Below the pieces are notes generated by a model, which was not told the DNA's origin, searched no databases, and saw only the letters and a list, made by a program, of their open reading frames with translations. The position numbers and the translations under genes were made by a program. Below, piece after piece: positions 25,636 through 33,329 of a stretch of 64,000 nt of DNA. Position 1 is the stretch's first letter. Each line of letters starts with the position of its first letter. The DNA comes from Rhodobacter aestuarii. GTDB taxonomy: Bacteria > Pseudomonadota > Alphaproteobacteria > Rhodobacterales > Rhodobacteraceae. The stretch spans positions 186,001 to 250,000 of the forward strand of contig NZ_FTOG01000007.1 in the NCBI RefSeq assembly GCF_900156655.1, in the 5' to 3' direction.

Positions 25636-27048
25636 ATGAAACGCCTGATCGACAAGGGGTTGATGTTTGGCAATCTGATCCGGGTGGAAAGCCCGGCGTT
25701 GATTGAGCGCTATAACCGCGCCTTGCAAAAGCTGACGGGCAAGACCACCGGGCTTGACGCCTTTCATATCGACATTTCGGGCTACAGCCCCGAGGTGGGC
25801 GACGAATTGGGCAATAGCCGCTACCTCAACCCCAATGGCGTCAATCGGCAGTTCATTTTGCTCAGCCCCGAGCAGAAAACCGCGCCGCTTCTGGAGGCGA
25901 CCTTCTCCACTGAACGCGCGATTTTGCGCGAGTTCATCGAGGCGAATGAAGCGCAGCTTTTCTCGCTCACCGCGCGCGATGCGGTTTTGGGGGAGGTGGA
26001 AGATACCGTCTATAGCCTAGAAACCCCCGCGCAGCTCATCGGCCTGCGCTATTTCAATGTGGCCGCCGATACGACCGGCAACCATGTGGCGGAAGCTGAG
26101 AAACTGGCTGGGCTGATCACCCGGTTTCGCACCGATCCTGCGGGCTGGTATGACGATGCGCTGATCGGCGAGATGATAACGCTCGCCGATAAAACCGGTG
26201 ATGTGACGCGCCACCCGGTGAAATTTGGCAAAACCCAATTTGATGCGCCAGATTTTTGGACATCGCATTTTGGTGGTGTTTATCTCTTCCGCACGCCGCG
26301 CCATAAAGCGGTGATCGGCATGGGGGAGCTGCTGCAAGGTCTGCCCCATGACATGATCAGCGGCACGGATCGCAATGCGATTGCGCGGTTTTTGGATGTC
26401 AACGGCCTTGTCGAACCTATCGTGAAGGCGCGCGGCACCGATGCGGGCGCGATCTTGCGCCAGAAGATGGATTTCATTCTGGTCTCTGCCGCCGCCGAAC
26501 TGGGCCTTCCTATTGGTGCAGGCGACCGGCGGGCGCTGCGCGGCGTGGCGGGGCAATTGGGCAGTGTGCTGCCGCGTGAATTTGAGGCGCTCGCGGCGCT
26601 GTTGCGCTGGGTCGAGGCCGGTGGTGCGTGGCCCGAGATTGACAGCAACCATCCGGCTTATTTCTACACCCTGCGCGCCCGGCCCGGCCCGCTGCGCGAT
26701 CTGGTGAACCGGCTCTTGGCCGAACTCAGCCCGCTGGATGTGCGGCAATTGTTCATCTGTCACAAAGAGCTTTTCTACCGGCTTTATGCGGGCTGGCCCG
26801 AGGTAAAAAAGGCTTGGGTGGCGGAATTTCTCGAAACGGAGTACCAAATCGATAAGGCCGGTGCGCGCAAACGGCTCTTTGGGTCGGAACCGGGCATGGA
26901 AGAGGCCACGGAGACAGCCAAGGCACCTGTGCCGGTGCAGGCAGGCCCTTGGGGCAGCCCGCGCAAATCGCCACCGCCCCCGCTGCCCAGCCGTGACCCG
27001 ATTGATCTCGTCGGCCCTTGGGGGGCCGTGTTGAGGGGGCGGACATGA
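25636..27048 (+). CDS. AAA-cluster gene 5: DUF6638-like protein
   Basis: 470 residues, soluble. It has a Pro-rich tail (VQAGPWGSPRKSPPPPLPSR) after a compact body of about 420 residues. Notable stretches are GLDAFHIDISGYSPEVGDELGN near the start and YLNPNGVNRQFILLSPEQ after it. I believe this corresponds to the DUF6638 family of Rhodobacterales, unverified; no catalytic motif is evident. It starts 6 bp after gene 4 and its stop overlaps the start of gene 6. Confidence 0.7.
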   Translation: MKRLIDKGLMFGNLIRVESPALIERYNRALQKLTGKTTGLDAFHIDISGYSPEVGDELGNSRYLNPNGVNRQFILLSPEQKTAPLLEATFSTERAILREFIEANEAQLFSLTARDAVLGEVEDTVYSLETPAQLIGLRYFNVAADTTGNHVAEAEKLAGLITRFRTDPAGWYDDALIGEMITLADKTGDVTRHPVKFGKTQFDAPDFWTSHFGGVYLFRTPRHKAVIGMGELLQGLPHDMISGTDRNAIARFLDVNGLVEPIVKARGTDAGAILRQKMDFILVSAAAELGLPIGAGDRRALRGVAGQLGSVLPREFEALAALLRWVEAGGAWPEIDSNHPAYFYTLRARPGPLRDLVNRLLAELSPLDVRQLFICHKELFYRLYAGWPEVKKAWVAEFLETEYQIDKAGARKRLFGSEPGMEEATETAKAPVPVQAGPWGSPRKSPPPPLPSRDPIDLVGPWGAVLRGRT

Positions 27049-27311
27049 TCGGATTTACCAGACTTCTGCTAATTGAAGCGGCTTTGGCTTTTGTAACCTA
27101 TTGGGCGCTTCGACTTTACATCACCTCGCGAAAGCGCGAAGCCCTTGAAAACGCTTGGGACCGGGGCGAAGCCGGCGGAGCAATGGAACGCGAACCCTTT
27201 ATCGACGTTGAGATGGAGGCGTTCAAAAAAAGTTGGGTGCGGCGGGGCCTGTGGCTCGTCGTGCTGGTGCCCTACCTTGTGGTGGGTGCGCTGATCTATT
27301 TCGTGAACTGA
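27045..27311 (+). CDS. AAA-cluster gene 6: small two-helix membrane protein
   Basis: 88 residues from ATG 27045, overlapping the previous stop by ATGA. One membrane helix near the N-terminus (LLLIEAALAFVTYWALRLYI), a charged cytoplasmic-type loop (SRKREALENAWDRGEAGGAMEREPFIDVEMEAFKK in outline) and a second helix near the C-terminus (LWLVVLVPYLVVGALIYFV). Unknown family. The arrangement Arg/Lys-rich loop between helices suits a hairpin with the loop in the cytoplasm, available to the ATPase. Confidence 0.65.
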   Translation: MIGFTRLLLIEAALAFVTYWALRLYITSRKREALENAWDRGEAGGAMEREPFIDVEMEAFKKSWVRRGLWLVVLVPYLVVGALIYFVN

Positions 27312-27320
27312 GAGGCTGCA

Positions 27321-27914
27321 ATGACCTATGTGAAATGGACTTTCTGGACGATCGTTGCGGTGATCGTTGGTGCCTTCCTGCATTACACGCTGCCGCAGCA
27401 CGATGTGGTGCGGGTGGTGAACACCTACCAAGAACGGCAAGATCTGGGCGACTGGACGCGGATCTTCTGGGCCAGCCCCGAAGATCAATCGTCCACGCTG
27501 GTGAACCGCGATGTGCAATTCATCTCGACGGTGACGGCGGATGGCAAACCGGTTGTGTTCCGCAACGAAGATACCGGTTGGGGTTGGCCGCCCTATTTCA
27601 AATTTGACACGGCCAACCTGCAAACCGAAGCCGATGACCTGAAATCCTCGCCCGAAAACCCGAAATGGGCGGTGGTGACGCACTACGGCTGGCGCAGTGA
27701 GATCTTGTCGATCTTCCCCAATGCCGTGGCGATCCAACCGGTGGAGAGCAAAGACGCCTCGGTGATCCCGTGGTTCAACATCATCTTCCTGACGCTGTTT
27801 GGGATGCTGGTGCTGACGATCCGCGCGCTGTGGATTCAGTTCCGCCGCCGCTCAATCGACCCGATGATGGAAGAAGTGGCCGACCGGATCGAAGATGTGA
27901 CGGATCGGTTCTAA
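27321..27914 (+). CDS. AAA-cluster gene 7: DUF1523 family membrane protein
   Basis: 197 residues. An N-terminal helix (TFWTIVAVIVGAFLHYTL) is followed by a periplasmic-type domain of about 120 residues containing HDVVRVVNTYQERQDLG, TVTADGKPVVFRNEDTGWGWPPYFKFD and VVTHYGWRSEILSIFPNAV, then a second helix (IIFLTLFGMLVLTIRALWIQF) and a short charged tail. The family is known as DUF1523 and has no assigned role. It is the last gene before a strong terminator. Confidence 0.82.
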   Translation: MTYVKWTFWTIVAVIVGAFLHYTLPQHDVVRVVNTYQERQDLGDWTRIFWASPEDQSSTLVNRDVQFISTVTADGKPVVFRNEDTGWGWPPYFKFDTANLQTEADDLKSSPENPKWAVVTHYGWRSEILSIFPNAVAIQPVESKDASVIPWFNIIFLTLFGMLVLTIRALWIQFRRRSIDPMMEEVADRIEDVTDRF

Positions 27915-27938
27915 GAACCATTGCCTAAGCGAATGAAG

Positions 27939-27964
27939 CCGCGCCCCTTGGGGCGCGGTTTTTT
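27939..27964. terminator. Terminator of the AAA cluster
   Basis: CCGCGCCCC (27939-27947) pairs with GGGGCGCGG (27950-27958), followed by six T. It borders the 3' end of the convergent ALDH gene. Confidence 0.88.
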
Positions 27965-30138
27965 CATGCGCCGTAGGGCAGCCAGATGGTTTTGCTTTGG
28001 CGCGCTTGGGCAAGGGTTTCGCTGAGCGGTTGCGCGGACCAATCGCGTTCTGTCGGGCACCATGTGGCTTTCAGATTGCCCGCGCTTTGGCGTTCCGCCA
28101 AGGCCGCGCCCTCTGCATTGCCCGCGTACCAAAGCGCCGCCACCCCGTCATGGCGGGCAAGCGTTTGAACCCAAGTATCGCGCGGACCGTTGACGAGGGA
28201 CAGCACGCCGCCCGGCACCCCCGCTTTGGTGAGCATCTGCGCCAGATCCGGCAGGATCTGTGCCAACGAAGGGGCGGAGATCGCGACCACCCGATTGCCC
28301 ATCGCCAGTGCGGGCAGCACCAGCGCGGCAAAGCCCAAAAGCGGCTGCGTCACCGGGCAGGCGACGCCCAGAACGCCCCAAGGCAAGCTTTGGGCAAGGG
28401 CCAAGGTTTTGGGAGCGGGCCGCAGCGCCTCATCTGCCCCGGTTTCGGCATGGGCCGCGCAGCGATAGGCCAAGCGGATCGCTTGCGCCGCCTCTTGTGG
28501 GTCATGGCCGAGGCTTTGCAAGCGCTCTGCGATCCGCGCTTGTTGCACCGCAAGCTCTGCGCTAAAGGCGCGCAAGACCTGCGCCCGGTCAGCACCAGTC
28601 TTCTGGCTCCAGCCGCCTGCTTTTTCAGCCTGTGCCACCGCCTTGGCAACATCGCTTTCCCCCAGCACGCTTTCCGGGATCATTACCGCCGGGGGCTCTG
28701 GCAGGGCAGGCACAGTGCTCGGGGCGAGGTAGGCCGCGAGCCCCGCCTGAGAAACACCGCTTTCGCGCAGACCCTCTTGCGGTGCGCCGGGGGCGCTCAG
28801 GTCGCTGCTGTTGATCCAAACAGTGCCGGTTTCGATCTGCGCCGCGATATCGGTTGCGAGCGTGATATTTTCCGACCAGACCGCCGCAGCGCGCCCGAAA
28901 CGGCTGTTATTGGCAAGCTCCACCGCCTCGGCTGGGGTGCGGAAGCTGGTGAGCGTCGTAGTCGGGCCCAAGGTTTCTGCATCAAAACACGGGTTGGCGG
29001 GGAAGACATGAAGGAGCAAGCCGGGGCGGCAAAACTGCCCGTTTTTCGGTAGGTGCACGCTCAAGTTCGGTTGCACCAACTCCGCCCCGGCCTCGACGCC
29101 TTGCGCAATACGGGCGCGGATCTCCGCCAAGTGCGACGGGGGCACGGTGATCCCAAGATCTGTGCCCTTGTCGAGCGGATCGCCTATGCGCAGCGTTTCC
29201 AGCCGCCGGGTGAGTTTTTGCGTAAAGCGCTCAAGTACCGCTTCGGCGACCAAAAGCCGGGGGCTGCTTTCAAGTGCGGTCACCACGCCTTCGACCGCAG
29301 CATCCAGGTCTGCATCGGCAAAAATCAGATGGGGCGGCCTGCCGCCAAGCGCCAAAGCCAAGGCTTTGCCAGACCCCGCCGTAGCAATGCGCAGGGCGCG
29401 GCCCGCCTCGGTCGGGCCGGTGAAAGACAGCATCTCGATCTCGGCCTCGGCGAGGGTCTGATCCAGTTCTGCCCCGCCGGTAACAACATTGATCACCCCG
29501 GCAGGCAGACCTGCCTCGGCGCAGATCGCCGCAAAGGCGAGCGCGGTCAGCGGGGCTTCTGCGGCGGGTTTCAAAACGAGTGTATTTCCTGCGGCAAGCG
29601 CTGGGGCCACTTTTGCGGCCAAGGTCACAAAGGCGCGCTGCACGGGCAAGATGATCCCCACAATGCCATGTGGCGCGCGACCGGGGAAGGTCTCGTCCAG
29701 AAGTTCGGCGCGGTGGGCGAAATGGGTGAACTGCGCAATCGCCTCCGGCACGTCGGTCGCAGTGGTGGTGTGGATCGCGCGCCCGCTCTCTCGCGTTGCA
29801 AGTTGGGCGAGCACCTCTTGTCGTTTGCGCAAAAGGGCGGCGAGCTTGGTAAGATGCTCGGCGCGCTCATGCGGAGGGAGGGCGGCCCAACCTGGGGCGG
29901 CCGCACGGGCGGAGGCGACAGCGCGCGTCACGTCATCGGCGCTGCCTTCGGCCACCTGTGCAAGCTCTTTGCCGGTTGCGGGGTATGGCAAAGCTTGACC
30001 ATTCGCCGCTTCGGTGAAAGCTCCCCCGATAAAATGGCCTAGGGGGCTATGCGCCTTAAGCCAGTCCTGCGCGGGCCGGTCGCTTACGGGGGCGGCGCCA
30101 TAGTCCATCATCTCAAGGATCTCGGTCACGGAAGGCAT
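27964..30138 (-). CDS. Aldehyde dehydrogenase family protein, catalytic residues missing (pseudoenzyme)
   Basis: 724 residues from MPSVTE at 30138 (ribosome site GAGGGAAAG), 7 bp after deoC. Residues about 30-470 are a full ALDH fold (PALAAGNTLVLKPA, FTGPTEAGRA, GDPLDKGTDLG, ETGTVWINS). Three catalytic positions are lost. The PWNFP motif reads LPVQRAF (165-171, no Asn). LELGGKSP reads LALGGRPP (Ala263 for Glu). The GQxC loop with the nucleophilic Cys is deleted, VTALESSPRLLV (286-297) replacing it. Residues 520-724 repeat only the NAD-binding half of an ALDH. The frame is intact, so this is not decay by frameshift. It may support deoxyribose catabolism structurally or bind aldehyde/NAD. Confidence 0.82.
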   Translation of the reverse strand: MPSVTEILEMMDYGAAPVSDRPAQDWLKAHSPLGHFIGGAFTEAANGQALPYPATGKELAQVAEGSADDVTRAVASARAAAPGWAALPPHERAEHLTKLAALLRKRQEVLAQLATRESGRAIHTTTATDVPEAIAQFTHFAHRAELLDETFPGRAPHGIVGIILPVQRAFVTLAAKVAPALAAGNTLVLKPAAEAPLTALAFAAICAEAGLPAGVINVVTGGAELDQTLAEAEIEMLSFTGPTEAGRALRIATAGSGKALALALGGRPPHLIFADADLDAAVEGVVTALESSPRLLVAEAVLERFTQKLTRRLETLRIGDPLDKGTDLGITVPPSHLAEIRARIAQGVEAGAELVQPNLSVHLPKNGQFCRPGLLLHVFPANPCFDAETLGPTTTLTSFRTPAEAVELANNSRFGRAAAVWSENITLATDIAAQIETGTVWINSSDLSAPGAPQEGLRESGVSQAGLAAYLAPSTVPALPEPPAVMIPESVLGESDVAKAVAQAEKAGGWSQKTGADRAQVLRAFSAELAVQQARIAERLQSLGHDPQEAAQAIRLAYRCAAHAETGADEALRPAPKTLALAQSLPWGVLGVACPVTQPLLGFAALVLPALAMGNRVVAISAPSLAQILPDLAQMLTKAGVPGGVLSLVNGPRDTWVQTLARHDGVAALWYAGNAEGAALAERQSAGNLKATWCPTERDWSAQPLSETLAQARQSKTIWLPYGA

Positions 30139-30145
30139 CTTTCCC

Positions 30146-31099
30146 TCAGGCAATTGCGTGGCGGTGGCTGGCGGCAAGGCGCCCGGTGACATGCTGGCTT
30201 AGCGCCAATTCGATATTGCCCAGCATCGACGAGGCCCCAAGCCGGAACAAGTCAGGCTGAAGCCAGTCATTGCCGAGTTCTTCCTTCATCAAGATCTGCC
30301 AATTCAGGGCATCTTGTGCCGTTTTCATCCCGCCTGCGGGTTTGAAGCCCACGCGCGCCCCCGTGCGGTCCCCATAATCGCGAAGCGCCCGCACCATCGT
30401 GAGCGAGACGGGCAGGGTGGCATTCACCGCTTCTTTCCCGGTCGATGTCTTGATGAAATCGGCCCCCGCCTGCATCGCCACCATCGAGGCTTTATAGACA
30501 TTCGTCAGCGTTTGCAGATCGCCCGTCGCCAAGATCGCTTTCATATGCGCGTCGCCGCAGGCGTCTCGCATCGCAGCGATTTCATCGTAAAGCGCCGCCC
30601 ATTCACCGCGCAAAACATGGGCGCGGGTGATCACGATGTCGATCTCGGCGGCACCTTCTGCGACAGCATAGTTAATTTCTTGTAACCTTAAGGCTAGGGG
30701 CATTAACCCCGATGGAAAGCCTGTCGCCACGGAAGCGACTGGAATGCCTGACCCATCGAGCGCGCGCACTGCCGAACGAACCATGGTAGGGTAAACGCAG
30801 ACGGCGCCAGTCGTCAGATGGTCCAGCCCCAACGCACAAAGGATAGGCTCGGCAATCGGACGGCGGGCCTTGGCACAAAGTCGTGCCACCCGTGCCTCGG
30901 TGTCGTCGCCCGCAAGCGTGGTTAGGTCCATGCACCGGATCGCATTGACGAGCCAAGCGGCCTGCCATGTCCCTTTGAGGGGCCTGTTGGCGGTCAGCTT
31001 TATGGCGCGTTCTTCGGCTGCGGGGGTGTTAACGGCCACGTCCTCGAGCCACGAGGGGGTAAGGGCGGTGCCGGGGTTACGAGTTTGGGGGTGCGTCAT
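30146..31099 (-). CDS. deoC: Deoxyribose-phosphate aldolase
   Basis: 317 residues from ATG 31099. Cleaves 2-deoxyribose 5-phosphate into glyceraldehyde 3-phosphate and acetaldehyde in nucleoside catabolism. The Schiff-base Lys is K217 in ADFIKTSTGK, and the proton-relay residues lie in AAEIDIVITRA (154-160) and VGFKPAGGM. It belongs to the longer eukaryotic-type branch with an N-terminal extension of about 60 residues. The next gene downstream encodes an ALDH-family protein, the expected partner for acetaldehyde removal, but see its missing catalytic residues. Upstream lies a 177-bp region to the divergent hypothetical gene. Confidence 0.93.
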   Translation of the reverse strand: MTHPQTRNPGTALTPSWLEDVAVNTPAAEERAIKLTANRPLKGTWQAAWLVNAIRCMDLTTLAGDDTEARVARLCAKARRPIAEPILCALGLDHLTTGAVCVYPTMVRSAVRALDGSGIPVASVATGFPSGLMPLALRLQEINYAVAEGAAEIDIVITRAHVLRGEWAALYDEIAAMRDACGDAHMKAILATGDLQTLTNVYKASMVAMQAGADFIKTSTGKEAVNATLPVSLTMVRALRDYGDRTGARVGFKPAGGMKTAQDALNWQILMKEELGNDWLQPDLFRLGASSMLGNIELALSQHVTGRLAASHRHAIA

Positions 31100-31276
31100 G
31101 GCCGACCTGTGCTTGTGTGCGGGCAGGCTAGCCGTTGCGGCGGGTGGCTTCAACGGGGATGCCTTCGGCATGTGTCTGCCGACCCATGGGTTCACAAATC
31201 GAAAGTTGGGGAAAACTACGCCAAAGGCATTGCGGCTTGCCCGGAATTGCGGTTGGTGGGATCGTTCGAGGTGACG

Positions 31277-31618
31277 ATGACCGTGATGTCTTTGCGAATC
31301 GAGGAACGGGTGGCGTTTGCCATCGAGCGTTTGATGCGCAGCGATGACGCATGGCGTAGCCTTGTGCGGGACATGGTGGAGCGCTGGCCCGACGAACCGC
31401 CACTGGAACTGGGTTTTGCGCTGGTCTCGGCAGCTTCGGCGATTGAAAGCTCTTTCACGAAATCAAGCCCGGTGCGCGATGCCGCGATGCAAGGGTATCG
31501 CTTGGCGGCGCTGATCTCGATGGATGTCTATGCGATGGAACTGCTGGGCATGCCCTGTAAGAAGGCGCGTGATTTGATCGCCTATTGGGATATCGACCCG
31601 TTCTTCGCGCGTCTGTAA
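31277..31618 (+). CDS. Conserved-looking hypothetical protein, helical
   Basis: 113 residues from ATG 31277 (GAGG five bases before); M4 at 31286 is an alternative start. No signal peptide or clear membrane segment. It is mostly helical with Glu/Arg-rich N-terminus (LRIEERVAFAIERLMRSDDAWRSLVRDMVERWPDEPPLELGFAL in outline) and a Cys in GMPCKKARDLIAYW. I recognise no family. It stands alone between deoC (divergent) and the secreted ClpP-like gene; a possible terminator follows at 31675. Confidence 0.6.
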   Translation: MTVMSLRIEERVAFAIERLMRSDDAWRSLVRDMVERWPDEPPLELGFALVSAASAIESSFTKSSPVRDAAMQGYRLAALISMDVYAMELLGMPCKKARDLIAYWDIDPFFARL

Positions 31619-31674
31619 CCCTCAACTGCGTCCACGGGCGCGCGAACCTATTCAAATGATTGGTGAAAGGCACG

Positions 31675-31693
31675 GGGCGCCTTTGCGCCCTTT
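31675..31693 (+). terminator. Possible terminator
   Basis: GGGCGC (31675-31680) pairs with GCGCCC (31685-31690) around CTTT, followed by TTTGTG. The T-run is short. Confidence 0.45.
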
Positions 31694-31870
31694 GTGTTGC
31701 TGTGACTGCAGTCACATGGATTCATCTCAATTTTGAAGTGAAGAGAGCGCCGTTTCCGGCTGCTGCTCACCAGCCGTTAACAGAGATTGTGTTTCCTGTT
31801 CGTTGGGTCGTCGGGCGCAGGTGGATCAAAGGCCACGCCCCGGCGTTTGTGGAACGAAGGGGTAAACCTC

Positions 31871-32413
31871 ATGCAAGGACAGGCGCAGAGCCTGTGCAGG
31901 CGGCTGCGTGTGTATGTTGCGCGGTCGCTACGGGCAGTTGTTATTTTCGGGCTTGTCGGTGTGATTGCCAATCCTGCGCAATCTCAAGACATCCTCTGGA
32001 CCGCCAGCAGCAGCACCTTGGTCGTGCGCTCTGACTGGGGCGGCTATCTTGCCAAGCGTCGCCGCGAGATCGACACCTTGCGCGCCTCGGGCACGCGGGT
32101 TGAATTGCGCGGCACCTGCATCTCGGCTTGCACAATGTATCTAAGCTTGCCGAATGTCTGTGTCGCGCCCACCGCTGTGTTCGGTTTTCATGGGCCAAGC
32201 CGCAGTGGCACGCCGCTGCCACGCGAGAAGTTCGACTATTGGTCAGAGATCATGGCAAGCGGTTATCGCGAGCCCTTGCGCTCTTGGTACATGAGCACCG
32301 GGCGCCACACGATTGTTGGCTATTACGAGGTCACAGGCACGCGGTTAATCGAGATGGGCTATCCGCCTTGCGAAACGGATCGCGCCCCGCGCAAGGCGGG
32401 GCGCCGGTTTTGA
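31871..32413 (+). CDS. Secreted ClpP/crotonase-fold-like protein
   Basis: 180 residues from ATG 31871, behind AAGGGG. A basic N-terminus (SLCRRLRVYVARSLR) and hydrophobic helix ending NPAQSQ make a signal peptide cut near residue 40. In the mature part, VELRGTCISACTMYLSLPNVCVAPTAVFGFHGP (outline) matches the pattern of periplasmic ClpP-like proteins, where a Ser in GxCASAC occupies the nucleophile position and a FH follows the oxyanion region; here the Ser lies in CISAC. The end is unusual in having CETDRAPR... and several Cys. Hydrolase activity is plausible but the His/Asp partners are not clear. Confidence 0.6.
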   Translation: MQGQAQSLCRRLRVYVARSLRAVVIFGLVGVIANPAQSQDILWTASSSTLVVRSDWGGYLAKRRREIDTLRASGTRVELRGTCISACTMYLSLPNVCVAPTAVFGFHGPSRSGTPLPREKFDYWSEIMASGYREPLRSWYMSTGRHTIVGYYEVTGTRLIEMGYPPCETDRAPRKAGRRF

Positions 32414-32433
32414 CTGCGCGCTAAGCCCGCAAA

Positions 32434-32712
32434 TCAGCAGCAGTGATATTCGAGGTGGTGAAGCAGGACGAGCGCCTCTTCGTCGTCTTCCTCTTCGAAG
32501 AAGCTCATCAGCGCATTCACCTGCGCACCGACGAAGCGCAGCATGTCGTGGCCCATGCGCGTATTCTCGGCCAGTTTTTTCTCGAAATAGCCCACCCAAG
32601 GCGAGTCATTCCCCGCCATTCGAGCTTGCAGCATCTGATAAAGCCGGTCGGCCTTGGCATCGCAATCGAGGCCAAGGAAGGTCACATAACGGTCGGGCGT
32701 CTCGTCGTTCAT
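32434..32712 (-). CDS. cowN: N2-fixation sustaining protein CowN
   Basis: 92 residues from MNDETP at 32712. An ATG six bases earlier (32718) is closer than normal to AGGA, which suits 32712 better. The sequence begins DRYVTFLGLDCDAKADRLYQ and ends EEDDEEALVLLHHLEYHCC (outline), the pattern of CowN. In Rhodospirillum and Rhodobacter capsulatus this small cytoplasmic protein lets Mo-nitrogenase work in the presence of CO. The upstream DNA carries two CooA-type boxes and a sigma-54-like promoter. No nif or coo gene is in the window, so its nitrogenase partner must be encoded elsewhere. Confidence 0.85.
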   Translation of the reverse strand: MNDETPDRYVTFLGLDCDAKADRLYQMLQARMAGNDSPWVGYFEKKLAENTRMGHDMLRFVGAQVNALMSFFEEEDDEEALVLLHHLEYHCC

Positions 32713-32742
32713 CTTCATAGTCCTGTCTGTCTTTTGCCTGAC

Positions 32743-32758
32743 TGTCGTTTGTGCGACA
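32743..32758 (-). promoter_or_regulatory. CooA-type box, proximal
   Basis: TGTCG-N6-CGACA, a perfect 5-bp dyad. Its centre lies 38 bp upstream of the cowN start at 32712. It also fits the NifA pattern TGT-N10-ACA. Compare the CooA consensus TGTCA-N6-CGACA. Confidence 0.6.
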
Positions 32759-32774
32759 GCACAGGCATGCATTC

Positions 32775-32790
32775 TGTCAGGTCCGCGACA
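32775..32790 (-). promoter_or_regulatory. CooA-type box, distal
   Basis: TGTCA-N6-CGACA, identical to the CooA consensus of Rhodospirillum rubrum. It is 32 bp (about three turns) from the proximal box. If it acts at -41.5, transcription would start near 32741. Confidence 0.68.
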
Positions 32791-32836
32791 GTTCCAGCAC
32801 AATAGCCGGGCTGCCCCGCCCTCCCCGCAAAATTGC

Positions 32837-32852
32837 AGCAAAAAGCGCGCCA
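32837..32852 (-). promoter_or_regulatory. Sigma-54-like promoter for cowN
   Basis: Minus-strand TGGCGCG-N4-TTGCT (GG-N10-GC) differs from TGGCACG-N4-TTGCT at one base. The expected start near 32826 lies upstream of both CooA-type boxes and gives a leader of about 110 nt. Confidence 0.5.
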
Positions 32853-32874
32853 GCCGTGCCCGATGTTCAAGCGC

Positions 32875-33270
32875 TTAGAGGTAACGCCCGCCGCGTTCGA
32901 GCACCTCGATCTGGTAGCCGTCCGGGTCGGCAATAAAGAAGAACCGCGCGATCACGGTGCCAGCGGGCGCAAAATCAACAATCTTGCGCGGGGCGAGGCC
33001 CGCCGCTTCCAGCCGCGCATGTTCCGCCGCCACATCGGGCACTGATACCGCCAAATGCCCGTAGCCATCGCCCAGATCATAGGGCGTTTCGCGGCCCTTG
33101 TTCACGGTCAGTTCAAGCTCAAAGGTGCTCTCGTCATTGGAAAGGTAAACCAGCGTGAATTCGGGAAAGTCGAGCCGATCCGCGACCTTCAGCCCAAAGG
33201 CGGTTTGGTAAAAGGCAAGTGAGCGCGCTTCATCCAGAACGCGGATCATTGAGTGGATCATTTTGGCCAT
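32875..33270 (-). CDS. VOC family protein, glyoxalase I-like
   Basis: 131 residues. The fold and residues of lactoylglutathione lyase are visible: MIHSMIRVLDEARSLAFYQTAFGL at the N-terminus (metal His), FELELTVNKG (Glu), GYGHLAVSVPDV (His) and DPDGYQIEVLERG (Glu). It would convert the methylglyoxal-glutathione adduct to S-lactoylglutathione; a related VOC lyase cannot be excluded. The gene lies upstream of cowN in the same direction, with 162 bp between, so weak read-through is possible. A second ATG (MIHSM) three codons in is an alternative start. Confidence 0.82.
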   Translation of the reverse strand: MAKMIHSMIRVLDEARSLAFYQTAFGLKVADRLDFPEFTLVYLSNDESTFELELTVNKGRETPYDLGDGYGHLAVSVPDVAAEHARLEAAGLAPRKIVDFAPAGTVIARFFFIADPDGYQIEVLERGGRYL

Positions 33271-33329
33271 GCTGCCCTCCGTTTTGTCCGAGCCTTACAA
33301 GGCTTGCGGGTGGGCGCAAGGGTGGGGCG

